NCBI GenBank assembly: GCA_016873775.1 | Contig: VGWC01000021.1 | Location: 1 to 36,267, forward strand | Source: Ignavibacteria bacterium | GTDB lineage: Bacteria; Bacteroidota; Ignavibacteria; UBA10030; F1-140-MAGs086 | Direction of reading: 5' to 3' | DNA: 36,267 bases | In this document: positions 1-6,897 of the stretch, piece after piece | Position numbering within the stretch: the first letter of the stretch is position 1 | Layout of the letters: each line of letters starts with the position of its first letter | The notes under the pieces: model-generated | The model's database searches: none | The model's input: the letters and a program-made list of their open reading frames with translations, nothing else | Told to the model about the DNA's origin: nothing | Translations under genes and position numbers: made by a program

Positions 1-35
1 AGTTGCTGGAAGTATGATTGTGCTTTTTCTTTCAT
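1..35 (-). CDS. 5' end of a gene after hemE, possibly hemF (partial)
   Basis: An ATG at 33-35 on the minus strand opens a frame reading MKEKAQSYFQQ before the window ends. It lies 19 bases past the hemE stop, in the same direction, so it is probably the next gene of the heme operon. The short amphipathic start resembles the N-terminus of aerobic coproporphyrinogen III oxidase (HemF), which would be the next pathway step after HemE. Only eleven residues are visible, so the identity is a guess; the presence of a gene start is more likely than its name. Confidence 0.35.
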   Translation of the reverse strand, partial: MKEKAQSYFQQ

Positions 36-54
36 ATCAACTATTCGCACAAAC

Positions 55-1116
55 TTATCCGTGATGATACTTTTTACTTTCTTGTCTCACCGTCTCAACA
101 AGCAACTTTGCATTTTCTACCGGCGTGTTGGGCAAAATTCCGTGACCAAGATTGAAAATATGTCCATCGCCGCTTCCGAATTTTTCTAAAATCGTTTTCG
201 TTGCTGAAATTATTTTTTCCGATTTAGAAAGTAACATTATCGGGTCAAAATTTCCTTGCAGCGCAGTTCTTCCGCCGACAATATATTTCGCAACAGAAAT
301 ATCCATCGTCCAATCCACGCCAACAACATCGCAATTTGTTTTTACTAAATCATCGAGCCACATTCCGCTGCCTTTCGAAAAAAAAATAATCGGAATCGTG
401 TTCCCGAATTTTTCTTTTACATCAAAAATAATTTTCTGAACATAACGCAAAGAAAATTCCCGCAACTCTTCATAACCCAACATTCCTCCCCACGTATCAA
501 AAATTTGTATTGCATCAGCACCGGCATTTATTTTTGCAATTAAATATTGCGAAACAGCAGAAGAAATTTTCTCCAACAATTTGTGCGAAAGTTTCGGCTC
601 GTTGAACAACATTGTTTTCGCTTTCACAAAATCTTTCGTTCCGTTTCCCTCGACCATATATGCAAACAATGTCCACGGCGAACCGGAAAAACCAATGAGC
701 GGAACGCGATTGTTCAATATTTTTTTTGTCAGCGAAACTGCATCGAGAACGTATTTCAATTTATCCGATGGTTCGGGAATAATCAATTTGTCAATGTCGC
801 TTTCTGAAGAAATTGCTGTTTCAAATTTTGGTCCGCTTCCCTCGTTCACGAATAATTTCATCCCCATCGCTTCTGGAATCACGAGAATGTCAGAAAAAAT
901 TATTGCCGCATCCACGCCGACAATATCTACAGGTTGCATCGTAACTTCTGCGGCGAGTTCGGGCGTTTTGCACATCGTAAGAAAATCATATTTCGCTCGC
1001 ACTGCGCGGTATTCGGGCAAATATCTTCCTGCTTGCCGCATCATCCAAATCGGCGTGCGCTCTGCATGTTGTTGAAAGCACGCTCGAAGAAATAAATTGT
1101 TTGAAAATTTTTGCAT
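55..1116 (-). CDS. hemE: Uroporphyrinogen decarboxylase
   Basis: HemE removes four carboxyl groups from uroporphyrinogen III to give coproporphyrinogen III in the cytoplasm. The protein is 353 aa, the usual size. The family N-terminal signature PIWMMRQAGRYLPEYR is at residues 22-37, supplying the substrate-binding arginines R27 and R31, and the conserved catalytic-site aspartate falls in IFSDILVIPEAMG (D76). A glycine-rich tail segment NLGHGILPNTP near the C-terminus is also typical. It is the fourth hem gene of the minus-strand run, 13 bases after hemD, so it is very probably co-transcribed with hemA, hemC and hemD. I see nothing unusual in it. Identification is secure. Confidence 0.97.
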   Translation of the reverse strand: MQKFSNNLFLRACFQQHAERTPIWMMRQAGRYLPEYRAVRAKYDFLTMCKTPELAAEVTMQPVDIVGVDAAIIFSDILVIPEAMGMKLFVNEGSGPKFETAISSESDIDKLIIPEPSDKLKYVLDAVSLTKKILNNRVPLIGFSGSPWTLFAYMVEGNGTKDFVKAKTMLFNEPKLSHKLLEKISSAVSQYLIAKINAGADAIQIFDTWGGMLGYEELREFSLRYVQKIIFDVKEKFGNTIPIIFFSKGSGMWLDDLVKTNCDVVGVDWTMDISVAKYIVGGRTALQGNFDPIMLLSKSEKIISATKTILEKFGSGDGHIFNLGHGILPNTPVENAKLLVETVRQESKKYHHG

Positions 1117-1129
1117 TAAAGATTTCTGA

Positions 1130-1876
1130 TTATTGAATTGAGTTTAATGATTGTTGAAAAATATTTTCGATAAATTGAATTTGATTTGAAGAGAATCCAT
1201 TTTTCACACATGCTCTTTTTGTCGTTTCTCCAATTACTGCGATGGTAATTTTTGTGTTGTGAATTGTAGTCGGAAATTCTTCAAGAAAATATTTTACGCT
1301 CGACGGAGAGAAAAATGTAATGATGCCAATAAGATTGTGCAAAAACTGAAATTGAATTTCTTTTTTCATTGATTCGTTGACAGTTGTTTTCACCGTTTGA
1401 TAAACAATGATTGAATCAAGGCGCATATTGTTTTCCCCAAACGTATTTTCTATGGTTGAATCAGTTAAATTACCATGAGGAAATAGAAAGTTCTTATCTA
1501 TTCCATTCGATTCAGTTATGATTTTCTTTGCTAATTCTTTTGAATCAAATTTTTCAGGTAAGGTTGAAACGGCGAATCCGTAATTAGAAATTATTTCTTG
1601 CGTTTTATTTCCAACAACATGAAATGTTTTTCCTGAAAGTTTTTGAAGCGGAAAATATTTTTCAAATCGCTTAAAGAAAAATTCTACTCCGTTTGTGCTT
1701 GTGAAAATTAAGTCCGTGTAGTTTTCGATTTGTCGAATTGCGTTGTCTGTTTCGTCCCAAGAATTCGGTTCGGCAATTTCAATCGTCGGGAAAAAGATTG
1801 GCTCGTGGTGCAAAGTAATAAGTTGATTCGCAAATTCTTTCGATTGTTCTTTCGCGCGAGTAATTAAAACCTTCAT
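1130..1876 (-). CDS. hemD: Uroporphyrinogen-III synthase
   Basis: HemD cyclises hydroxymethylbilane and inverts ring D to give uroporphyrinogen III. At 248 aa it is of normal length. HemD sequences diverge strongly, so recognition rests on the start MKVLITRAKEQSKEFANQL (the usual vLiTRp..qs..la..L opening), the mid-protein segment LIFTSTNGVEFFF, the late segment IITFFSPSSVKYFL and the segment IAVIGETTKRACVKNG, all typical of the two-domain fold. Its ATG overlaps the hemC stop by 4 bases (ATGA), which implies translational coupling. Position between hemC and hemE makes the call firm. Confidence 0.93.
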   Translation of the reverse strand: MKVLITRAKEQSKEFANQLITLHHEPIFFPTIEIAEPNSWDETDNAIRQIENYTDLIFTSTNGVEFFFKRFEKYFPLQKLSGKTFHVVGNKTQEIISNYGFAVSTLPEKFDSKELAKKIITESNGIDKNFLFPHGNLTDSTIENTFGENNMRLDSIIVYQTVKTTVNESMKKEIQFQFLHNLIGIITFFSPSSVKYFLEEFPTTIHNTKITIAVIGETTKRACVKNGFSSNQIQFIENIFQQSLNSIQ

Positions 1877-2796
1877 TTGCGAATTTCTTCAAGAATTTTA
1901 TCTCCGCCTTTTGCAAGCAACGTTTCTGCAAGTGAAATTCCGAGCAATTCTGCTTCATCAATTATTCCACTTATCGAATAGCGAAGTAATATTTTACCAT
2001 TTAAACTTGCAATCATTCCTTGCAAAAAAAGTTTTTCATTTACTACAGTTGCGTTTGCTCCAATTGGGATTTGACAACCTCCTTCAAGTCGTCGGAGAAA
2101 TGAACGCTCTGATTTTGTCGCAATTTCCGCTTCACTGTGATTGATTGTTGCGACAACCTGTTTTGAAATTTCATCTTCGTTTCGTGTTTCAATTCCGATT
2201 GCCGCTTGTCCAACTGCAGGCAGTAAAATTTCCGTAGAAACAATTTCTGAAATTCGTTCTTCGTAATTCATTCGTTTCACGCCAGCATACGCAAGAAGCA
2301 TCGCATTCCAATTCGATTCATCGAATTTTTTGAACCGCGTATCAACATTGCCACGTAAGTCAACTATTTGTAAATCGTTTCTGTAATGCAGCAATTGCGA
2401 CGTTCTTCGTAAACTTCCCGTTGCAACGATTGCATTTTTCGGAAGTTCTGAAAGTTTCATATTATTTTTGGAAATCAAAACATCGTTTGGTTTCTCTCGT
2501 TCTAAAACGCTTGCTAACAATAGTCCATCCGGAAGTTGTGTGGGTAAATCTTTTAAACTGTGAACAGCAAAATCAATTTCTTTTTTGAGTAAAGCGTTTT
2601 CCAATTCTTTTGTGAACAATGCTTTGTCTCCGATTTGAGAAAGCGGCGAATCAAGAATTTTATCTCCGGTCGTTTTGATAATGTTGATTTCAAAAATAAT
2701 TTCGGGGAAATATTTTTCGAGTTGCGTTTTGACAAAATTCGTTTGCCACAATGCGAGTTTGCTTCCGCGTGTTCCGATGATGAGTTTTGTTTTCAT
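1873..2796 (-). CDS. hemC: Porphobilinogen deaminase (hydroxymethylbilane synthase)
   Basis: HemC polymerises four porphobilinogens into hydroxymethylbilane. From the ATG at 2794-2796 the protein is 307 aa. It opens with IIGTRGSKLALWQT, has the catalytic aspartate in HSLKDLPT (D83), a substrate-binding arginine region TGSLRRTSQLL (about 127-137) and the dipyrromethane-cofactor cysteine in RRLEGGCQIPIGAN (C241). The frame stays open upstream to a TTG at 2833-2835, but those 13 extra codons lie in a palindromic spacer and family members start at about the chosen ATG; AGGGA sits about 8 bases before that ATG. It is preceded by hemA across a 143-base spacer with three palindromes and overlaps hemD by 4 bases. 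Confidence 0.96.
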   Translation of the reverse strand: MKTKLIIGTRGSKLALWQTNFVKTQLEKYFPEIIFEINIIKTTGDKILDSPLSQIGDKALFTKELENALLKKEIDFAVHSLKDLPTQLPDGLLLASVLEREKPNDVLISKNNMKLSELPKNAIVATGSLRRTSQLLHYRNDLQIVDLRGNVDTRFKKFDESNWNAMLLAYAGVKRMNYEERISEIVSTEILLPAVGQAAIGIETRNEDEISKQVVATINHSEAEIATKSERSFLRRLEGGCQIPIGANATVVNEKLFLQGMIASLNGKILLRYSISGIIDEAELLGISLAETLLAKGGDKILEEIRK

Positions 2797-2809
2797 ATTC
2801 CATTTCCCT

Positions 2810-2825
2810 AAACCATAAATGGTTT
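2810..2825. repeat. Short palindrome with ATAAAT centre
   Basis: AAACCAT-AA-ATGGTTT is a perfect inverted repeat with a two-base spacer, equivalent to a 6-bp stem with a TAAA/TTTA tetraloop. It lies just upstream of the hemC start, where on the minus strand it could affect ribosome access. It is one of three such palindromes in this spacer. Confidence 0.6.
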
Positions 2826-2839
2826 CACTGGGCAAAGAA

Positions 2840-2857
2840 AGTCAGATAAATCTGACT
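2840..2857. repeat. Short palindrome with ATAAAT centre
   Basis: AGTCAGAT-AA-ATCTGACT is perfect over both 8-base arms. It sits in the hemA-hemC spacer and shares the ATAAAT/ATTTAT centre with the palindromes at 2810 and 2909, but its arms differ. No T-run follows on the minus strand, so it does not look like an intrinsic terminator. Confidence 0.65.
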
Positions 2858-2902
2858 GATGATAAATGAGAGAGTAGAGAAACATTTTTGATTCTTTCTT
2901 TG

Positions 2903-2937
2903 TTCAGTGTGAATATTTATATTCACGAAAGACTGAA
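2903..2937. repeat. Palindrome immediately downstream of hemA
   Basis: The core GTGAATAT-TT-ATATTCAC (2909-2926) is perfect, and outer arms TTCAGT (2903-2908) and ACTGAA (2932-2937) extend it across a five-base bulge. It begins 3 bases past the hemA stop on the minus strand. It could be an mRNA-stabilising or processing hairpin between hemA and hemC; this is inference. Confidence 0.6.
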
Positions 2938-2939
2938 TT

Positions 2940-4214
2940 TTATTCGACATTCTTTTTTTTCAATCCAAACAAGTGTTTCACAAACATATTCATTGTACGA
3001 GTATCAAAATTTGTTTGTCCGTTTATTTCTTTCATACTTACTGTTGGCGTATGCAAAATTTTATTGATAATGGATTTTGTTACCATATCAACTTTTTCTA
3101 ATTCGCTTGAAGAAAGTTTATTTCTATTTTTTTCGATTTCACTTGTGCGAATTTCTTCAAATCTATCGCGAAGCATTTTAATTGTTGGCGTAATATCAAG
3201 CGACTGATACCATTGAATGAAATCGCGCAATTCTTCTTCTATTATTTTTTGCACTTTCGGAATTTCTGCAATTCGCCGTTCACGATTGGTGTGAGAAATG
3301 AGTTCGAGCGAATCCATATCATCAAGAAAAACGTTTTCAATTTCGCGTACGCTTGGTTCAATATTCCGTGGAACGCCAATATCAATGATGAGCAACGGCT
3401 TTGATGAACGCAACGTCATCGCTTTCTTTATTTGTTGCGAAGTCAAAATAAAATCCGGTGTATTGATAGAACTAATTACAATATCAACGTCGCGCAGTTT
3501 TTCCGTAATTGCTTCAAGTGGTATTGCTTTTCCTTTAAACTCACTCGCAAGTTTTTCTGCTTTCTCCAACGTGCGATTTGCGATGGTAATATCAGTAACG
3601 CCACGAGCGAATAAATTTTTTGCAGAGAGTTCCGCCGTTTCTCCGGCGCCAATTAATAATGCTTTCTTTTTGGAAAGGTCAGCGAATATTTTTTCGGAAA
3701 GTTCGACTGCGGCGTAACTTATAGAAACTGCGCCATCGCTGATTTTCGTTTCTGTTCGCGCGCGTTTTCCAACTCGCAATGCTGAATGAAACATGTGATG
3801 CATCAATGTTCCCGCAGTTTCTTTTTCCACAGCGAGTTCATACGCTTCTTTTACTTGTTTTAAAATTTGGTCTTCTCCAACAAGCAAGGAATCAATTCCC
3901 GCAGCAACTTCAAAAATATGACGCACGGCTTCAAACGAATGTTGCGTGTAGAAATGATTATTGGAAATCGTGTCTTGTGCCGATTTATGTTCAATCAAAT
4001 AATTGATGATGTTTTCCGGTTTTTCATTTTCCGTTTCAACAACACCAACGAGTTCCGTGCGATTACACGTTGAAAGTAACACTCCCTCTTTCAAATACTG
4101 ATGAACGAGTTCCGGCAAAATCGGGCGCGCTTCGTCGAGAGTGTAATACAACTTCTCGCGGATTTCTACTGACGCGGTTTTGTGATTGAGGCCGATGAGT
4201 ACTAATTCATTCAT
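2940..4214 (-). CDS. hemA: Glutamyl-tRNA reductase
   Basis: HemA reduces glutamyl-tRNA(Glu) with NADPH to glutamate-1-semialdehyde, the first committed step of the C5 route to tetrapyrroles. The 424-aa protein has the catalytic cysteine in LLSTCNRTEL (C50), the N-terminal signature LIGLNHKTASVEIRE, the segment VGEDQILKQVKEAYELA in the catalytic domain, a Rossmann motif LLIGAGETAELSAKNL near 190-205 and a helical C-terminal dimerisation domain. Length is normal. It follows the ccsA/hemX-like gene with 81 bases of heptad repeat between. I do not see the companion aminomutase hemL or hemB in the window. Confidence 0.97.
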   Translation of the reverse strand: MNELVLIGLNHKTASVEIREKLYYTLDEARPILPELVHQYLKEGVLLSTCNRTELVGVVETENEKPENIINYLIEHKSAQDTISNNHFYTQHSFEAVRHIFEVAAGIDSLLVGEDQILKQVKEAYELAVEKETAGTLMHHMFHSALRVGKRARTETKISDGAVSISYAAVELSEKIFADLSKKKALLIGAGETAELSAKNLFARGVTDITIANRTLEKAEKLASEFKGKAIPLEAITEKLRDVDIVISSINTPDFILTSQQIKKAMTLRSSKPLLIIDIGVPRNIEPSVREIENVFLDDMDSLELISHTNRERRIAEIPKVQKIIEEELRDFIQWYQSLDITPTIKMLRDRFEEIRTSEIEKNRNKLSSSELEKVDMVTKSIINKILHTPTVSMKEINGQTNFDTRTMNMFVKHLFGLKKKNVE

Positions 4215-4223
4215 TTGAAAAAG

Positions 4224-4294
4224 TTATTTGTCATTTGTTATTTGTTATTAGTAATAAGTTGTTCACGAATGACTAATGACAAATTACAAATGAC
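4224..4294. repeat. Two opposed heptanucleotide arrays forming an inverted repeat
   Basis: Heptads TTATTTG, TCATTTG, TTATTTG, TTATTAG, TAATAAG run over 4224-4258, and GACTAAT, GACAAAT, TACAAAT over 4271-4291. The second array is close to the reverse complement of the first: the 24-base stretch at 4230-4253 pairs with 4271-4294 with two mismatches. The array ends against the ccsA-like stop codon at 4296. It may fold as a hairpin between the ccsA-like gene and hemA. Confidence 0.7.
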
Positions 4295-4295
4295 T

Positions 4296-5117
4296 TTAGT
4301 AAAACTTATGAAATCCGGAAATAACATTCGACAATGCCATCGAAAGAAATGTAACGAGAAAACCAATCATCGAGAGAATAGCAATTCTTCTTCCTTGAAA
4401 ACCGACAAACTTTTTCGCTGCAAGTCCAACAGCATATAAAAGCCAAATAAAAAATGTTCCGAGAACTTTTGCATCGGAATAACAAATTTCTGGAAACGCT
4501 TGCGGCAACCACACAAAACCAATTCCGATAACGAGCGAGAGAGCAACAAATCCGACAATAATTGCTTTTAAAGTGAGCGTTTCTAACGATTCAAGATTTG
4601 GAAGGTTGCGATAAATATTATCGAATGTACGCGTGCGAATTTTTTTATACAACATTACATAAAGCAAACCGTAAATTGCAGAAAGCGCAAACGCAGAATA
4701 ACCGAGCAACGCAGAAACAATATGAAAGGCGAGCAATTCGCTTTGCAAAATATCGTTCATTCCATAGTGATTCGGGGCGAAGATAGAAGAAGTTGAAACG
4801 AGAACACTGGAAATAATAAGAACAAAAAATCCTGTGTTTTTTACCCCGGAAATTATTTCTGTAAAAATGTACGCGCCCGCGAGTGTGAATCCAAGAACGC
4901 CCAGCAATTCAAGTGAAGACGTTACGGGAATGTGTTGTAATTCAGCGGTTCGTAAAATGAAAAAAATGCAATGTAAGAGCAGTGTGACACCAAGATATAA
5001 CGTCTTCAGTGTGCCGGACCGAGTATCGTTATTAAAAAATTCACGGCCATATCTCCACGAAGTTGCCAGATAAAGCAAGGGAACAAGATATTGTAGGGCG
5101 ATGATAGTGAATGGCAT
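4296..5117 (-). CDS. CcsA/HemX-family cytochrome c assembly membrane protein
   Basis: This is a 273-aa polytopic protein with about eight hydrophobic segments. The sequence FHIVSALLGYSAFALSAIYG (about 131-150), the following LPNLESLETLT and the late segments WLPQAF and FFIWLLYAVGLAAKKF are typical of the CcsA/HemX/CycK group, which handles heme for cytochrome c maturation or modulates HemA abundance. The classical WGxxWxWD loop of full CcsA/CcmF proteins is not evident, so the HemX branch fits better, and its position directly upstream of hemA agrees. Which of the two roles applies cannot be told from sequence. It is probably the first gene of the heme operon. Confidence 0.85.
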   Translation of the reverse strand: MPFTIIALQYLVPLLYLATSWRYGREFFNNDTRSGTLKTLYLGVTLLLHCIFFILRTAELQHIPVTSSLELLGVLGFTLAGAYIFTEIISGVKNTGFFVLIISSVLVSTSSIFAPNHYGMNDILQSELLAFHIVSALLGYSAFALSAIYGLLYVMLYKKIRTRTFDNIYRNLPNLESLETLTLKAIIVGFVALSLVIGIGFVWLPQAFPEICYSDAKVLGTFFIWLLYAVGLAAKKFVGFQGRRIAILSMIGFLVTFLSMALSNVISGFHKFY

Positions 5118-5335
5118 TTGTAATTCAAAATTTCGGCGAAAAATATACGAAGACGAGTTCGATTACCTTCTTGGAAAGTTTCTCAAAGATGAAATTTATG
5201 AGGAATATTTTTGAGAATCGCAGTGTGAACATTGATAAAATTCGCTTAAATGGTTTTTGTTTCACAATTAGAAGCGAGATTCAATTAGAATAATATCAAG
5301 TTGTATGCCAAATTATGATTGAGGCAGAACCAAAA

Positions 5336-6367
5336 TTAAAATGGATCAAGTAAAGCAGCAAACGGCTGAATATGCAATGAACACACACACGTTTTGCATC
5401 GTTCAAGAGAATAATTCTTTACGTCGTTTCTTGTCTTTCTAATGATGGAATTATTGAGCAACGAATTGAATGAATCGTTGCGAACATTTCCAAATTGCGG
5501 AAGGAAAAAGCATGGCTGCATTTCTCCCGTTGAAGTAATTACTGTTGAAACATTCGGTGCGTTGCAATGCACAAGCGGAAAAGAATTTTTACCGAGCAAT
5601 GCTTCAAAATATTGTACACGGTTTCGTAACGATTGCGGAGAATCGGAAATAAATTTTGTTTCGAAGTCGGTTTTGTGTTTTGTAGTGAGTTCTTCGATGC
5701 TTGCGCGAAATTCTTTTACTTCGTATTCGTTTAACATTATTTCTTCCTTGTTTGCAATTTCATCTTTATTGAATCTTCCAAAACTATCGGAAAGAACATC
5801 GGCGGAAAGAAACGAAATGCGATTGACATTCCACGATTTCGCAACGTTAATCATTTTTGAAATTAGGCGAAAATTTTTCTTCTGAATAACATAACGAATT
5901 GAAAGTTGTGGATGATATTTTTGTGTTGCAACTTTTTTTATTCCCTTTTCAATTTGAGCGAATGCTTCCAAACCGCGAATGGCATTGTGTATTTCTGCAT
6001 TCGGTCCATCGAGTGAGATAATAATTTCTGAAAAATATTTTCCAACTTCATCATAACGTTTTTCGAGAAGTAATCCGTTGGTGAGTAATGTTTGTTTTAC
6101 GTTGAGTTGAGAAAACGTTTCGCAAATCGATGGAAAATCTTTTCGCAGTAATGGTTCGCCGCCGGAATAAACGATATGCCGTAAATCAAAATTTTTAAGT
6201 TGTTGCGCGAGTTGTCGAATTTCAGAAAGCGAAAGTTCATTTGGCAACGGCTCGCGATACGAACACATTACACATTGCAAATTACATCCTTCCGTTACAT
6301 AAAGAATAACAATCGGAAGCGAATAAGCGCGATTGGAAAGCGTGTTGAGAAAAGCGCGAAAGTTCAC
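5336..6367 (-). CDS. Radical SAM protein with SPASM-like C-terminus
   Basis: The cluster motif CNLQCVMC (C28, C32, C35) binds the radical 4Fe-4S cluster, YSGGEPLLR gives the SAM-contacting GGE motif, and IISLDGPNAEIHNAIRG is the typical third strand. The C-terminal part has HCNAPNVSTVITSTGEMQPC and later RCKTCVC, an arrangement like the auxiliary cluster region of SPASM/Twitch enzymes, which often modify peptides or mature quinohaemoprotein and sulfatase targets. The protein is 343 aa. The start is GTG at 6365-6367, 4 bases past the preceding small gene; no good Shine-Dalgarno is seen. The substrate is unknown; the exported 166-aa protein next door is a possible partner but lacks an obvious modification core. 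Confidence 0.88.
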   Translation of the reverse strand: MNFRAFLNTLSNRAYSLPIVILYVTEGCNLQCVMCSYREPLPNELSLSEIRQLAQQLKNFDLRHIVYSGGEPLLRKDFPSICETFSQLNVKQTLLTNGLLLEKRYDEVGKYFSEIIISLDGPNAEIHNAIRGLEAFAQIEKGIKKVATQKYHPQLSIRYVIQKKNFRLISKMINVAKSWNVNRISFLSADVLSDSFGRFNKDEIANKEEIMLNEYEVKEFRASIEELTTKHKTDFETKFISDSPQSLRNRVQYFEALLGKNSFPLVHCNAPNVSTVITSTGEMQPCFFLPQFGNVRNDSFNSLLNNSIIRKTRNDVKNYSLERCKTCVCSLHIQPFAALLDPF

Positions 6368-6371
6368 TGTT

Positions 6372-6872
6372 CTAAAACTTGTACTTTACTAACGGGAAAA
6401 TCGGCTCACTTTTATCTGGCTCGTGAATTCGCACCATAATTGTTCCCGTACTATCTTTACTCCCTTGTAAATACAAATCTTTCAGCAGAGACAAATCGAA
6501 AATTAGTTTTTCAGTAATAATCATTTTGCAATTACTTTCATAATGAATGCCTTTTGAAAGATATAATTCCGCTTGAGCCGGAAGAGATTCAAGAAATACT
6601 TTATATCCGTACAGCGAAAAACTATCTTGTTCACAGCTTGCATAACTCACGAAAAGTTGTAATGAATCAGCAACTATAAACGTCGAATCAATTGTAACTT
6701 CATCGGAAAATAAATTCACTGAGTCTCTATCATCGAAAAGAATAATTGATCCAGTTTGTGAAACTTTGTATAACTGTTGCGCAAAAGTTGTATTTCCATA
6801 GAAAACAAAAATTGCAATTGATGTTGAAACGAAAAATATTTTTCTCGTACAAATTTTTTTGAAACCTAACAT
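6372..6872 (-). CDS. Small exported protein of unknown function
   Basis: A 166-aa protein that I do not recognise. It starts with a basic region and a hydrophobic stretch, IFFVSTSIAIFVFYG, followed by NTTFAQQ, a clear Sec signal peptide cleaved about residue 31-32. The mature part is rich in beta-forming residues and has two cysteines (SYASCEQD and ESNCKM) that could form a disulfide. It lies between two radical SAM genes, 4 and 20 bases from them, so it belongs to their operon. The start codon is inside a heptad array (6863-6897). It could be the target or a periplasmic accessory of the radical SAM pathway, but nothing in the sequence proves it. Confidence 0.75.
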   Translation of the reverse strand: MLGFKKICTRKIFFVSTSIAIFVFYGNTTFAQQLYKVSQTGSIILFDDRDSVNLFSDEVTIDSTFIVADSLQLFVSYASCEQDSFSLYGYKVFLESLPAQAELYLSKGIHYESNCKMIITEKLIFDLSLLKDLYLQGSKDSTGTIMVRIHEPDKSEPIFPLVKYKF

Positions 6873-6897
6873 CTAAAACCTAAAACCCAATTTCAAA
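6863..6897. repeat. Heptanucleotide array at a gene junction
   Basis: Units AACCTAA, CATCTAA, AACCTAA, AACCCAA and a degenerate TTTCAAA follow each other at exact 7-base spacing. The array covers the ATG of the exported-protein gene (6870-6872) and reaches the stop codon of the upstream radical SAM gene (6893-6895). The word differs from the arrays elsewhere in the window but the period is the same. Confidence 0.65.

Noticed and set aside
2796-2835. Codons before hemC read LPSETIYGLG, close to the PTETVYGLG motif of Sua5/TsaC
   Set aside because: The codons are largely those of the palindrome AAACCAT-AA-ATGGTTT, nothing before or after continues the Sua5 fold, and a stop lies just upstream. 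A chance likeness is the simplest reading, though a tiny relic is not excluded.
4215-4439. Plus-strand 74-codon frame starting in the hemA-ccsA spacer
   Set aside because: Its first half is translated heptad repeat and its second half is antisense to the ccsA-like gene.
5118-5335. Gap upstream of the heme operon, checked for a riboswitch or promoter
   Set aside because: A TATATT at about 5148-5153 on the minus strand could be a -10 box but no -35 box at a sensible distance is seen, and no structured leader is recognised.
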